A stretch of DNA of 64,000 nucleotides from Methylorubrum sp. B1-46. Its GTDB lineage: Bacteria; Pseudomonadota; Alphaproteobacteria; Rhizobiales; Beijerinckiaceae. Numbering within the stretch: position 1 is the first letter of the stretch; every line of letters starts with the position of its first letter. Shown in pieces: positions 50,500-61,225 of the stretch. Under the pieces are notes generated by a model. That model searched no databases. It was given only the letters and a program-made list of their open reading frames with translations, and had not been told where the DNA came from. The DNA lies in assembly GCF_021117295.1 (NCBI RefSeq), contig NZ_CP088247.1, positions 943,501-1,007,500 on the forward strand, given 5' to 3'. A program made the position numbers and the translations under genes.

Positions 50500-52844
50500 C
50501 AGGCGCCCTCGCGCACGACGTAGGTGTGGAAGCGGATGCGCCCGTCCGGATCGGTCTCGCGGTAGACGCCCTGGATCTCGGCCTCGAAGCCGGGGAACAG
50601 GTTGGCGGCCGCCTCGAACATCTTGAAGTAGTCGAGCATGGGTTTCGCCCGCTCATCCAGACGCTCGCCCGGCAGCACGGTGCCGATGCCGGGCGGATAG
50701 ACCAGCATCAGGGTGGTGGCGATGCGCCCCTCGGCCTCGGCGATCGGTACGTAATCGACCCGGTTGCGCGTCAGCATCTGCGCGGCGGCCTTGGGCGGCA
50801 TTACCATGTCGGGCAGGTGCTCGGGCATGAACTGCTTGCGCTGGAGCGCCGAGGTGCCCGATTCGCGGTGGAAGCTGTGATAGTCGGCGCACAGATCGCG
50901 CAGGCCGACGCCGTGGTAGCGCTTAGGCCGGCGAGCGACGAATTCCGGCATCGCCTCTTCGAGCGGCACGTTGTCGTCGTGCAGGCGCTTGAAGGCGACG
51001 AGGCCCGAGATCAGGGTACCGGCCTTCGACGACTCGACGCCCGGCGTCAGCAGGAAGAGCAGCGAATTGAGATCGTTCTTCTCCGGCACGATCCGGTTCT
51101 CGCGCAGGTATTGCGCGACGATCGGCGCCGGCACGCCGTGCTCGGCATAGGCACCGGTCTTCCGATCGAAGCCGGGGGTGAGCACCGTGAGCTTGTTGGG
51201 GTCGGTGATGGCAAAGCCCGGCGCGACATGGGTGAAGCCGTGCCACGCCGCGCCCGGCGTCAGCTCCCAGTAGCGGGCATCCGCGGCCAGGGCGTCCGTC
51301 GGCACGGATTCCCACGGGATTTCCGTGCCGTCCGGGCCCTTCACCACGTCGGGCACGAAGGGGTCGAAGAACCAGCGCCGCTTCGGGTCGGCCTCGCGCT
51401 CCTCGAACTCCTTGCGGATGGCCCGCGCCTTCTTGCGCCACTCGATGCCTAGCCGAATGGTGTCGTCCCACAGCACCACGCCGGAGCGGCCCTTCATCAT
51501 CTGCGCGCCGACATCGAGCGAGGCGAAGATCGGGTAGAACGGCGAGGTCGAGGCGTGAACGAGGAAGCTCTCGTTCAGGCGCTTATGCTCGACCCGCCGG
51601 GTCTGGCCGCGGATATGCCCGTCGCGGGTGTGGATCTGCGAGGCCTGAGAGAAGCTGGCGAGCTGCTTGTGGGTCGATTGCGTGGCGATGATGCCCGGCG
51701 AGGTTTCATCGAGCCCGGTCAGGCCCATGGCGAAGCGCCGCTGGTAGAGCGGGTGGAACTTCATGAAGCCCGCCCAGGCCTCGTCGAACAGGATGTAGTC
51801 GCACAGGTGGCCGATCCGCTTGACGAGCTCCTGCGCGTCGTAGATCGTGCCGTCATAGGTGCATTGCTCGATCACCGCGCAGCGGAACGGGCGCTCGCGG
51901 CGCCACGCCTCCTTGTCCTTCACGAGAGGGTTGTCGCGGATCTTTTCGCGAATGCGCTGTTCGTCGAGCGCCTCGTGGTAGATCGGCCCGATCAGACCAT
52001 AGGCGTTGCGGTCGGTCTCCAGGAAGATCGGGATGCCGCCGGCGAGCAGCAGCGCGCCGTGATGGGCGGCCTTGTGGTTGTTGCGATCGAACAGGACGAG
52101 GTCGTCCTCGGCCACCAGTGATCCCAGCACGACCTTGTTCGAGGCCGAGGTGCCGTTGAGGACGAAGTAGGTCTTCTCCGCTCCGAAGATCTTCGCCGCT
52201 TCCTTCTGCGCCTTCAGCGCGGGCCCCTCGTGGGTCAGCAGATCACCGAGGTCGAGCACCGAGTTGTCGAGGTCGTCGCGAAAAATCGCCTCGCCGAGAT
52301 GCTCGACGAAGATGCGTCCGATCGGCGAGCGGTTGTAGAAGATGCCGCCGTTATGGCCGGGGCAGGTCCAGAGCTGGTTGCCCTCCTCGGCATAGTCCAC
52401 CAGCGCGCCGAAGAACGGCGTCTTCAGCGTGTCGGCGTACTGCGTCACGCGGGAGACGAGGTTGCGGGCAATGAATTCCGGGGTCTCTTCCGCGAGGAAG
52501 ATGTAGCCGTCGATGAAGTCGAGCAGCTCGACCGGGATGTCCTCCAGCCGCTTGCGGCGGACCATGATGACGATCGGCATATCGAGGCCGCGCCGGCGCA
52601 TCATGTCGATGAGGGCGGCGGCCTTGCCCTCGAGCCCGCGCTTGCCCCAATCGACCACGAGGCAGCCGACCGCCGAGTCGGTCTGCACCGCGATCGAGGC
52701 GTCCTCGACGCGCCGAGCCCGCACCACCTCGAAGCCGCGCGACTCGACCGCTGCGACGATCTGCTCGACCCGCGCCCCCTCCAGATCATCCGGATCGAAG
52801 GCGGGCGTGCACATCAGCACGGTGAAACGGCGGTGAAAATCCAT
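50499..52844 (-). CDS. Ornithine/lysine/arginine decarboxylase, large PLP class
   Basis: A 781-residue member of the Orn/Lys/Arg decarboxylase major class (AdiA/LdcC/SpeF type). An N-terminal receiver-like wing domain (about residues 1-125) precedes the PLP domain: TYFVLNGTSASNKVVLGSLV, FDRNNHKAAHHGALLLAGG, DYILFDEAWAGFMKFHPLY, and the PLP-Lys in ATQSTHKQLASFSQASQIH. The C-terminal domain ends RIRFHTYVVREGA. Which amino acid is used cannot be read from the sequence. Such enzymes serve acid resistance or polyamine formation. It is translationally coupled to a GNAT gene. Confidence 0.9.
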   Translation of the reverse strand: MDFHRRFTVLMCTPAFDPDDLEGARVEQIVAAVESRGFEVVRARRVEDASIAVQTDSAVGCLVVDWGKRGLEGKAAALIDMMRRRGLDMPIVIMVRRKRLEDIPVELLDFIDGYIFLAEETPEFIARNLVSRVTQYADTLKTPFFGALVDYAEEGNQLWTCPGHNGGIFYNRSPIGRIFVEHLGEAIFRDDLDNSVLDLGDLLTHEGPALKAQKEAAKIFGAEKTYFVLNGTSASNKVVLGSLVAEDDLVLFDRNNHKAAHHGALLLAGGIPIFLETDRNAYGLIGPIYHEALDEQRIREKIRDNPLVKDKEAWRRERPFRCAVIEQCTYDGTIYDAQELVKRIGHLCDYILFDEAWAGFMKFHPLYQRRFAMGLTGLDETSPGIIATQSTHKQLASFSQASQIHTRDGHIRGQTRRVEHKRLNESFLVHASTSPFYPIFASLDVGAQMMKGRSGVVLWDDTIRLGIEWRKKARAIRKEFEEREADPKRRWFFDPFVPDVVKGPDGTEIPWESVPTDALAADARYWELTPGAAWHGFTHVAPGFAITDPNKLTVLTPGFDRKTGAYAEHGVPAPIVAQYLRENRIVPEKNDLNSLLFLLTPGVESSKAGTLISGLVAFKRLHDDNVPLEEAMPEFVARRPKRYHGVGLRDLCADYHSFHRESGTSALQRKQFMPEHLPDMVMPPKAAAQMLTRNRVDYVPIAEAEGRIATTLMLVYPPGIGTVLPGERLDERAKPMLDYFKMFEAAANLFPGFEAEIQGVYRETDPDGRIRFHTYVVREGA

Positions 52845-52928
52845 GGAGCAGCGCTCTTCTCACGATCGGAACGCCTGCCTTTCCGATCCATCCGCGACGA
52901 TTCGATGACAGCCGCCCGCGTCGCCGCG

Positions 52929-53291
52929 TCACCGCAGCGTGAGGGGGAAGCTCAGCTCCGTAAAACCTTCCAGCGTGAGCAGCCCGGCGGGCGGCGGCGG
53001 GAAAGGTGCGGCCGCCTGCACGGCGCGGGCCGCGCGTTCACCGAGCGCCGCCGGCCCCTCCTCCAGCACGATCCCGCCGAGCGCGCCGTCGGCCTCGATC
53101 CGTACCCGGATCGTCACCTGCCCACCGCGTCCCGGCGCGGCGGCGCGGTCGGCCATCCCGATTCGGCTGACGATCCCGGCCACCCAGGTCTTCGCCCGCG
53201 CATCGACCCGCGGCGCGGCCGAGACCGGCACGAGCGGCGCGCACAGCATCAGCGCGGCGAGAAGGAAGGGCCGTACCGGGGACGGACGCAA
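52929..53291 (-). CDS. Small TonB C-terminal-domain protein
   Basis: A 120-residue protein. The TTG start at 53291 has GGAG eight bases upstream and gives a clean signal peptide (RPFLLAALMLCAPLVPVSAA). The mature part resembles a TonB C-terminal domain: WVAGIVSRIG, QVTIRVRIEADGALGGIVLE and ERAARAVQAAAPFPPPPAGL. There is no membrane-spanning TonB anchor or Pro-rich arm, so it is a secreted single domain rather than a true TonB. A longer frame to 53561 lacks support. Role unknown. Confidence 0.72.
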   Translation of the reverse strand: MRPSPVRPFLLAALMLCAPLVPVSAAPRVDARAKTWVAGIVSRIGMADRAAAPGRGGQVTIRVRIEADGALGGIVLEEGPAALGERAARAVQAAAPFPPPPAGLLTLEGFTELSFPLTLR

Positions 53292-53557
53292 GGACAGGGA
53301 CTCCGTGAACAAGAATGGCGCCTGCCGGCGCCGTCTTCGGGGATACGGCGCCGGCTCGCAGCCCGGCCGTCCCGAAGCGTAACGCCATCCGCGACTTGAG
53401 GTGCCGCCAAATGACAATGCCGCCGCGCAATTCGGATCACGACACTCGGACCGCCCCCGCGCTGCGGGGTCGACTTGGCTGAGGGACGACGCATCCGCGG
53501 TGGGCGCTGCGGCGCCAGATCGCTCCATATCCGCCCGCGACGCGCCTCCTTGGACGC

Positions 53558-54115
53558 TCACATCGTCGCGGCGGAGCCTCGGCGCAGGTGTTCGTCGAGG
53601 CGCGGCATGATCTCGACGAAGTTGCAGGGACGGTGGCGGTAATCGAGCTGCTGCGCCAGGATGCCGTCCCAGGCGTCCTTGCAGGCGCCGGGCGAGCCCG
53701 GCAGCACGAAGATGTAGGTCGCCCCGGCGACCCCGGCGGTCGCCCGCGACTGCAGGGTCGAGGTGCCGATCTTGTCGTAGGAGATCCGGTGGAACACCGC
53801 CGAGAAGCCGTCCATGCGCTTCTCGAACAAGGGCTCGATCGCCTCGGGCGTCACGTCCCGCCCAGTGAAGCCGGTGCCGCCGGTGGTGATCACGACATCG
53901 ATCGCCGGATCGCGGATCCAGCCCTCGACCCGCTCACGGATGGCGACGACCTCGTCGGGCACGATGTCCCGCTCGGCCAGCCGGTGTCCGGCTCCCGTCA
54001 GCCGCGCGGCCAGGGTGTCGCCGGACTTATCGTCGGCGAGCACGCGGGTGTCGGACACCGTCAGCACGGCGATCGAGAGGGGGATGAAGGCGCGGGACGT
54101 CGGCTCGCTGTTCAT
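53558..54115 (-). CDS. moaB: Molybdenum cofactor biosynthesis protein MoaB/MogA family
   Basis: A 185-residue MoCF-domain protein. IAVLTVSDTRVLADDKSGDT, the TTGGTGFTGRDVTPEA phosphate-binding motif, and FVLPGSPGACKDAWDGIL are typical of MoaB. The family activates molybdopterin by adenylylation before molybdate insertion (MogA activity). ATG 54115 fits the family; longer in-frame starts overlap the purB leader. The gene is divergent from purB. Confidence 0.9.
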   Translation of the reverse strand: MNSEPTSRAFIPLSIAVLTVSDTRVLADDKSGDTLAARLTGAGHRLAERDIVPDEVVAIRERVEGWIRDPAIDVVITTGGTGFTGRDVTPEAIEPLFEKRMDGFSAVFHRISYDKIGTSTLQSRATAGVAGATYIFVLPGSPGACKDAWDGILAQQLDYRHRPCNFVEIMPRLDEHLRRGSAATM

Positions 54116-54277
54116 GCTGCCGATGTTGCCCCGCGGGCCGGCTCGGTCAACCGCTCCGTGACGTCGCGGGGGAGCCATGCACATCCCGGCCAGGCGGCGC
54201 GTTGAGGCTCCGGGCCGCGCCGTGCTACGCGCGGAGCGATTTCGCGAAACCGCGACACGTCCGAGGCACGGAAAAAC

Positions 54278-55585
54278 ATGATCCCCCGCTACTCCCGTCC
54301 CGAGATGACCGCGATCTGGTCGCCGGAGAGCCGGTTCCGGATCTGGTTCGAGATCGAGGCCCACGCCACCACCGCTCTTAGCCATATCGGCGTCGTGCCG
54401 AAGGAGGCCGCCGAGAAGGTTTGGGAGAAGGGCCGCGACGCGACCTTCGACGTCGCCCGCATCGACGCGATCGAGGCGGTGACGAAGCACGACGTCATCG
54501 CCTTCCTCACGCATCTGGCCGAGATCGTCGGGCCGGAGGCGCGCTTCGTCCACCAGGGCATGACCTCGTCAGACGTGCTCGATACCTGCCTCAACGTGCA
54601 GCTCACCCGCGCCGCCGACATCCTGATCAAGGATCTCGACGCGCTGCTCGCCGCGCTGAAGCGGCGCGCCTTCGAGCATAAGCTGACCCCCACCATCGGC
54701 CGCTCGCACGGCATCCACGCCGAGCCCGTCACCTTCGGCCTCAAGCTCGCCCAGGCCTATGCCGAGTTTTCCCGCGCGAAGGAGCGCCTGATCGCGGCGC
54801 GGAAGGAAGTCGCGACCTGCGCGATCTCGGGCGCCGTCGGCACCTTCGCCAACATCGATCCGCGGGTGGAGGAATACGTCGCCGAGCAGATGGGCCTCCA
54901 GCCAGAGCCGGTCTCGACCCAGGTGATCCCGCGCGACCGCCACGCGATGTTCTTCGCCGTGCTGGGCGTGATCGCCAGCTCGATGGAGCGGCTGGCCACG
55001 GAAGTGCGCCACCTGCAGCGCACCGAGGTGCTGGAGGCGGAAGAGTTCTTCTCCGAGGGGCAGAAGGGCTCCTCGGCCATGCCGCACAAGCGCAATCCGG
55101 TGCTGACGGAGAACATCACCGGACTGGCCCGCATGGTGCGCGGCTACGTCACCCCGGCGCTGGAGAACGTCGCGCTCTGGCATGAGCGGGACATCTCGCA
55201 CTCCTCCGTCGAGCGGATGATCGGCCCGGACGCGACTGTCACCCTCGATTTCGCGCTGGCTCGCCTCACCGGCGTGATCGACAAGCTGCTGATCTACCCC
55301 GAGCAGATGCAGAAGAACCTCGACCGGCTCGGCGGCCTCGTCCACTCGCAGCGGGTGCTGCTGGCGCTGACGCAGGGCGGTCTCTCGCGCGAGGATTCCT
55401 ATCGGCTGGTCCAGCGCAACGCGATGCCGGTCTGGCGCGGTGAGGGCGACTTCCTGTCCCTTCTCAAGGCCGACCCTGAGGTGACCGCCGTGCTGAAGCC
55501 GGAGCAGATCGAGGAATGCTTCGATCTCGGCTACCACCTCAAGCACGTCGATACGATTTTTTCGCGGGTGTTCGGCCAAGCCTGA
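54278..55585 (+). CDS. purB: Adenylosuccinate lyase
   Basis: A 435-residue fumarase-superfamily enzyme acting twice in purine synthesis: SAICAR to AICAR, and adenylosuccinate to AMP. The signature GQKGSSAMPHKRNPVLTENI carries the catalytic Ser loop. IGRSHGIHAEPVTFGLKLA holds the active-site His, and FVHQGMTSSDVLDTCLNVQL the substrate site. Length and start (MIPRYSRPEMTAIWSPES) match the short-form alphaproteobacterial enzyme. purA, which acts on the same pathway, is 1.5 kb downstream. Confidence 0.96.
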   Translation: MIPRYSRPEMTAIWSPESRFRIWFEIEAHATTALSHIGVVPKEAAEKVWEKGRDATFDVARIDAIEAVTKHDVIAFLTHLAEIVGPEARFVHQGMTSSDVLDTCLNVQLTRAADILIKDLDALLAALKRRAFEHKLTPTIGRSHGIHAEPVTFGLKLAQAYAEFSRAKERLIAARKEVATCAISGAVGTFANIDPRVEEYVAEQMGLQPEPVSTQVIPRDRHAMFFAVLGVIASSMERLATEVRHLQRTEVLEAEEFFSEGQKGSSAMPHKRNPVLTENITGLARMVRGYVTPALENVALWHERDISHSSVERMIGPDATVTLDFALARLTGVIDKLLIYPEQMQKNLDRLGGLVHSQRVLLALTQGGLSREDSYRLVQRNAMPVWRGEGDFLSLLKADPEVTAVLKPEQIEECFDLGYHLKHVDTIFSRVFGQA

Positions 55586-55643
55586 TCCGTCCTGCACGGA
55601 ACCTGCTTCGCGCTTCACCCGACGACGGACGATCGAGACTGTC

Positions 55644-56501
55644 ATGAGCCGCACCGCCTATCTCAACGGCCAGTTCCTGCCCTTGGACGAAGCCCGCGTG
55701 CCGGTGATGGACCGCGGCTTCCTGTTCGCCGACGGGATCTACGAGGTGGCCGCCGTGCTGCACGGCCGCCTCGTGGACAATGCCGGGCATCTCGCCCGGC
55801 TCGACCGCTCGCTCTCCGAGATCGGCATCCGCAACCCGCACGCACCTGAGGAATGGGAGCGGCTGGAGACGCAGCTCGTCGAGCGGAACGGCGTGCGGGA
55901 AGGCCTCGTCTACATCCAGGTAACACGGGGTGTGGCCGAGCGCGACTTCTCCTATCCGAAGGGCGACGTGGCCCCGACCGTGGTGATGTTCACGCAGGAA
56001 AAATCCATCGTGAACAACCCGATGGCCGAGACGGGCGCGAAGGCGATCACCGTGCCGGACCTGCGCTGGAAGCGGCGGGACATCAAGTCAGTGGCGCTTC
56101 TGGCCCAGGTGCTCGCCAAGCAGCAGGCGGCGGAAGCGGGCGTGGCCGAAGCCTTCATGGTCGAGGACGGCGTGGTGACCGAGGGCTCCTCCTCCACCGT
56201 CTTCATCGTCACCAAGGCCGGCGCACTTGTGACGCGTCCGCTCTCCCACGCGGTCCTGCCCGGCATCACCCGTAAGGCGGTGCTGGCGCTGGCCGAAGAG
56301 ACCGGCCTCGCCTTCGAGGAGCGTCTCATCAACGCCCGCGAGCTGCCCGAGGCGGCGGAGGCCTTCTACACCTCGGCCTCGGCCTTCGTGATGCCGGTGG
56401 TGGAGATCGACGGCAAAATCCTCGGCGACGGCCGCCCCGGCCCGGTGGCGCGGCGGTTGCGCGAATTGTACTTCGCCTTCGCCGAGGGCGCGAAGGCCTA
56501 G
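55644..56501 (+). CDS. dat: D-amino-acid aminotransferase (class IV)
   Basis: A 285-residue fold-type IV PLP enzyme. RVPVMDRGFLFADGIYEVAA is the family N-terminal block, the PLP Lys lies in LRWKRRDIKSVALLAQVLAK, and AFMVEDGVVTEGSSSTVFIV with LPGITRKAVLALAEE follow. The pattern (RxIKS, EGSSSN-like) points to D-alanine/D-amino-acid transaminase rather than branched-chain aminotransferase or aminodeoxychorismate lyase, but these are hard to separate by eye. It is 58 bases after purB on the same strand. Confidence 0.85.
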   Translation: MSRTAYLNGQFLPLDEARVPVMDRGFLFADGIYEVAAVLHGRLVDNAGHLARLDRSLSEIGIRNPHAPEEWERLETQLVERNGVREGLVYIQVTRGVAERDFSYPKGDVAPTVVMFTQEKSIVNNPMAETGAKAITVPDLRWKRRDIKSVALLAQVLAKQQAAEAGVAEAFMVEDGVVTEGSSSTVFIVTKAGALVTRPLSHAVLPGITRKAVLALAEETGLAFEERLINARELPEAAEAFYTSASAFVMPVVEIDGKILGDGRPGPVARRLRELYFAFAEGAKA

Positions 56502-56575
56502 CCTGCCGGGAAGGGCCTGACAGGAACGCGAAGGCGCACGCATCCGTTGGTTCCCAAAGGACCATTGAGGACGCG

Positions 56576-56893
56576 ATGACCTTCAAGAGAACTTCAATCC
56601 TCGGCGCCGCGCTGCTGGGCGGCCTGATGAGCACGGCGGCCCTGGCCCAGGACCCGTCGGTGCCGCAGCGCGGCCAGGACAGCGACCCGAAGCTGCCCCC
56701 GCCCCAGGAGCAGGTGCCGGAAAAGGTCCGGCCGGAGAGCGGCAATTCCGGCGCCACGCTGAGCGAGAAGCTCGAGAAGTCGGACGGCGTGATCAAGCCA
56801 CCCGCGGGCGTCGATCCCGAGATCAAGACGATCGCGCCGGAGCCGACCCCGAACTCGACCCCCGTGATCAAGCCGCCGGGCAACGCCAAGTAA
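56576..56893 (+). CDS. Small secreted proline-rich protein (105 aa), hypothetical
   Basis: Starts MTFKRTSILGAALLGGLMST, with signal cleavage near ALAQDPS. The mature part is rich in Pro, Lys and Glu (QEQVPEKVRPESGNSGATL; KPPAGVDPEIKTIAPEPTP) and appears extended or disordered. No family recognised. The 3' end including the stop is duplicated in tandem just downstream. Confidence 0.72.
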   Translation: MTFKRTSILGAALLGGLMSTAALAQDPSVPQRGQDSDPKLPPPQEQVPEKVRPESGNSGATLSEKLEKSDGVIKPPAGVDPEIKTIAPEPTPNSTPVIKPPGNAK

Positions 56894-56935
56894 CCGCCGA
56901 GGCCAAGTAACCGCCGAGGCCGAGGAACCGGCGAG
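56885..56935 (+). repeat. 17-bp tandem duplication at a stop codon
   Basis: GCCAAGTAACCGCCGAG occurs twice exactly (56885-56901 and 56902-56918), followed by a diverged third unit (56919-56935). The first unit carries the TAA stop of the small secreted protein. Confidence 0.85.
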
Positions 56936-57112
56936 AGCGCATCAGCCATGCGGGGCGCTCCCCAGCGCAGGCCCGCCCATCGCTTGACCTGCCTGCCGAG
57001 ATCGCCGAAGACGCCCCCGTATGCTCGATCCCCGGCTCGACAGCCGGGGTTTTCGCGCGTGGCGCAACCGCTTGGCGCCCGCGCCAGCGATTGCGAGACA
57101 GGTCAGACGCGC

Positions 57113-58405
<1,293 letters not shown>

Positions 58406-58445
58406 GTCCCGGGACGGCGGGGAGAGACAGGCAGATCCGGGCACG

Positions 58446-59927
58446 ATGGCCGACTATTATCCGTTGCTGGCACGCGCGCTCGACGCCCTGCCTGATCGAT
58501 CCCCGGCCCTGCGCCGCGCCGTCTACGATCGCGCGCGCAGCGCCCTGATTGCACAACTCCGCTCGCTCGATCCGCCGGTGCCCGAGGCCGATATCGACCT
58601 CGAGCGCCGGGCGCTGGACACCGCAATCGGGCGGCTCGAGGCCGATTACGGGGCGCCCCCGGTTGCGGCCGAGGAACTGACGAAGGCGCCCGAACCGGCG
58701 CAGGCGCCCCTCCCTCCCCCGGTCCCCGAACCGATCCGGCCGGAGCCGCTCTCGCCCGGCCCCCTGCCGCCGACGCTGCCCGAGCCCGAGCCGCCGCAGA
58801 ATCCGGAGGAGCCGCTGGTCCTGCCGCCCGCCTCGGTGCCGGCCGGGATCGGATCGGACCTCGGCCCCGCGGAGCCCAAGCCGGCCGGCGAGACGGTGCC
58901 GTTCATGCCGCCGCCCCGCCGCCCCCGGGCGGACGAGGCCGCCCGATCCGCGCAGGAGACGGCCGCAACGGAGGCCGCCGACGCTTTCATCCCACCGACA
59001 CCGGCTCCTGCCGAGGCCGGGATCGAAGCCGAGCCCAGAACGGGTGCCGACGCCGCCTCCTCCGACGCCGCCCCGGAGCTGAACGGCCGCCAGCGGCCGC
59101 GCATCGATGTGGTGGCGCCGCCCGAGAGCCGATCGCGCCTGCTGCGCAATCTGTTCGTCGGCGGCGTGCTCGCGATGGTGATCGCGCTGATCGCGGTGGC
59201 CGCCTTCTTCCTGCGCGACAAGCCATCCGACCTTCAGCAGAGCGCGGCCGAGCAGGAAGTGCCGACCGAGCAGCCGGACGCGAAGTTCTCGGACCGGGTC
59301 GGAGGCGAGCGCAGCGAGGCTGAGGCACGCCCGAAGCCGGCCGTTCCGGGCGCTGCACCGGTGCAGCCGGAGGTCACGGTCTCACAGCGGGGTATCCTCT
59401 ACGAGGAGAACCAGAGCGACCCGCGCGCCCAGCCGATCGCCACCAACGGTCACACGGTCTGGCGGGTGGAGGCCGTGAATGGTGCGCAGGGCGAGCCGCT
59501 TCAGACGGTGCTTCGCGCCAATGTGGAGTTCCCGGATGCGGGGCTGACGCTGGCGATGACCATGCGCAAGAATCTCGATGCGACGCTTCCCGCCTCGCAC
59601 ACGATCGAACTCGCCTTCACCAATACCGGTGAGGCCGGCGCCAAGCGCGCGGTGCAGAATATCGGCTTGCTCCAGCTCAAGGACGAGGAGGCGGCCCGCG
59701 GCTCGCCCGTTTCGGGCCTTCCGGTGCGGGTTCGCGAGAACCTGTTCCTGATCGGCCTGTCCTCGCTGAAGAGCGACGTGGACCGCAACACCGAGTTGCT
59801 GCTGCACAAGAACTGGCTCGATCTGGCGCTGACCTACACGAGCGGCCAGCGGGCGGTCATCACCTTCGAGAAGGGCACCGCCGGCACCCAGGCGCTGCAG
59901 AACGCCTTCAGTCAGTGGCGGGAGTAA
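58446..59927 (+). CDS. Conserved single-pass membrane protein (493 aa), unknown function
   Basis: The N-terminal 75 residues (MADYYPLLARALDALPDRSP, then ALRRAVYDRARSALIAQLRS) form a helical domain. A long Pro/Glu/Ala-rich linker follows (about 80-230), then one membrane helix (FVGGVLAMVIALIAVAAFFL). The C-terminal part of about 240 residues is probably periplasmic (RGILYEENQSDPRAQPIATN; NLFLIGLSSLKSDVDRNTEL). It lies between purA and rpoH, an order I know from other Rhizobiales, and ends in a strong terminator. The cytoplasmic helical head with a periplasmic sensor-like domain suggests envelope signalling, which is only inference. Confidence 0.8.
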   Translation: MADYYPLLARALDALPDRSPALRRAVYDRARSALIAQLRSLDPPVPEADIDLERRALDTAIGRLEADYGAPPVAAEELTKAPEPAQAPLPPPVPEPIRPEPLSPGPLPPTLPEPEPPQNPEEPLVLPPASVPAGIGSDLGPAEPKPAGETVPFMPPPRRPRADEAARSAQETAATEAADAFIPPTPAPAEAGIEAEPRTGADAASSDAAPELNGRQRPRIDVVAPPESRSRLLRNLFVGGVLAMVIALIAVAAFFLRDKPSDLQQSAAEQEVPTEQPDAKFSDRVGGERSEAEARPKPAVPGAAPVQPEVTVSQRGILYEENQSDPRAQPIATNGHTVWRVEAVNGAQGEPLQTVLRANVEFPDAGLTLAMTMRKNLDATLPASHTIELAFTNTGEAGAKRAVQNIGLLQLKDEEAARGSPVSGLPVRVRENLFLIGLSSLKSDVDRNTELLLHKNWLDLALTYTSGQRAVITFEKGTAGTQALQNAFSQWRE

Positions 59928-59995
59928 TGTCGCGCCACTTGGAGCGACTGACGGTCGCTCGCACGCTGCGACGGTGTCGCTCCGCTTGCCTCCCC

Positions 59996-60034
59996 ATGAA
60001 AAAACCCGGCCCCACGAGGGCCGGGTTTTTTCAT
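59996..60034. terminator. Bidirectional Rho-independent terminator
   Basis: A perfect 17-bp inverted repeat (ATGAAAAAACCCGGCCC with its exact complement) around CACGA. A run of six A on one side and six T on the other lets it work on both strands, for the membrane-protein gene and converging rpoH. Confidence 0.93.
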
Positions 60035-60071
60035 GTGATCAGGTCGGACGTGTCGACGATCTCCGCGCCGC

Positions 60072-60965
60072 CTACGAGATCCGCGCCTCGGTCCGCGGCA
60101 ATTCGCGGGTCGCGAGGTTACGCTTGACCGCCTCTTGGACCTTCTCGAAGGCGCGCACCTCGATCTGACGGACGCGCTCGCGCGAGACGCCGAATTCGCC
60201 GGAGAGATCCTCCAAGGTGATCGGGTCGTCGGCCAGCCGCCGCGCCTCGAAGATGCGCCGCTCGCGCGGGTTCAGCACGCCGAGCGCGTCGCGCAGGGCC
60301 GAGAGACGGTTGCGCCCCTCCTCTTCGCGGGCGAGCACGGTCTCCTGGCTCGGGCTGTTGTCCACGAGCCAGTCCTGCCACTCGCCCTCGCCCTCTTCGC
60401 GCAGGGGCGCGTTGAGCGAGGTGTCGCCGGACAGGCGGCGGTTCATGTCGATCACGTCCTGAGCGGGGACGCCGAGCGAGGTGGCGATCTGCTGCACTTG
60501 GTCGGGGCGCAGGTCGCCCTCGTCGAGGGCCGAGATGCGGCCCTTGGCCTTGCGCAGGTTGAAGAACAGCTTCTTCTGGTTGGCGGTGGTGCCCATCTTC
60601 ACGAGCGACCACGAGCGCAGGATATATTCCTGGATCGCCGCCTTGATCCACCACATCGCGTAGGTCGCCAGCCGGAAGCCCTTATCGGGATCGAAGCGCT
60701 TGACGGCCTGCATCAGGCCGACATTGCCCTCCGAGACGACTTCGCTGATGGGCAGGCCGTAGCCGCGATAGCCCATGGCGATCTTGGCGACGAGCCGCAG
60801 ATGCGAGGTCACGAGGCGGTGGGCCGCTTCGCGGTCGCCCTCGTCGCGCCAGCTCTTGGCAAGGGTAAACTCTTCCGCCGGCTCCAGCATCGGGAACTTG
60901 CGGATCTCATCGAGGTAGCGCGAAAGGCCTCCCTCATTGGCGAGCACGGGCAGAGCGCCGGCCAT
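60072..60965 (-). CDS. rpoH: RNA polymerase heat-shock sigma factor RpoH (sigma-32)
   Basis: A 297-residue sigma-70 family factor. Region 2 contains LVTSHLRLVAKIAMGYRGYG and GNVGLMQAVKRFDPDKGFRL, then ATYAMWWIKAAIQEYILRSW. The RpoH box QKKLFFNLRKAKG is present and diagnostic. Region 4 is DPITLEDLSGEFGVSRERVR. ATG 60965 has a full AAGGAGG six bases upstream, the best ribosome site in the window; an ATG five codons upstream is ignored. Alphaproteobacteria often carry several rpoH paralogues; only one is seen here. Confidence 0.95.
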   Translation of the reverse strand: MAGALPVLANEGGLSRYLDEIRKFPMLEPAEEFTLAKSWRDEGDREAAHRLVTSHLRLVAKIAMGYRGYGLPISEVVSEGNVGLMQAVKRFDPDKGFRLATYAMWWIKAAIQEYILRSWSLVKMGTTANQKKLFFNLRKAKGRISALDEGDLRPDQVQQIATSLGVPAQDVIDMNRRLSGDTSLNAPLREEGEGEWQDWLVDNSPSQETVLAREEEGRNRLSALRDALGVLNPRERRIFEARRLADDPITLEDLSGEFGVSRERVRQIEVRAFEKVQEAVKRNLATRELPRTEARIS

Positions 60966-61225
60966 GTGCACCTCCTTCAACAGCCCCCCTGTCGGGCGGG
61001 CCCCAAGCGAATGGCCGCTCCCTTGAGCCGGCCACGCCGCTTCCCATCTTTAATGGAAATCCGAAATGCCCGGTAGCGACCAACGCTGTTCACGCAAGGG
61101 TCCCAACGCGCGAACCGGAGTCCGGGTTTAACGTGTCACGGGCGCGCAGGGGTCGCAGTGCCGAAACGCACCTTTCTTAGCCCCCTCTCGACCTTTCGCC
61201 GGAACCCGATTCGCTTCGGGCGGTG
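60966..61225. other. Gap upstream of rpoH
   Basis: 260 bases between rpoH and the GGDEF-EAL stop. It must contain the rpoH promoter on the minus strand. I see no operator or hairpin that I can name, and no gene. Confidence 0.4.
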
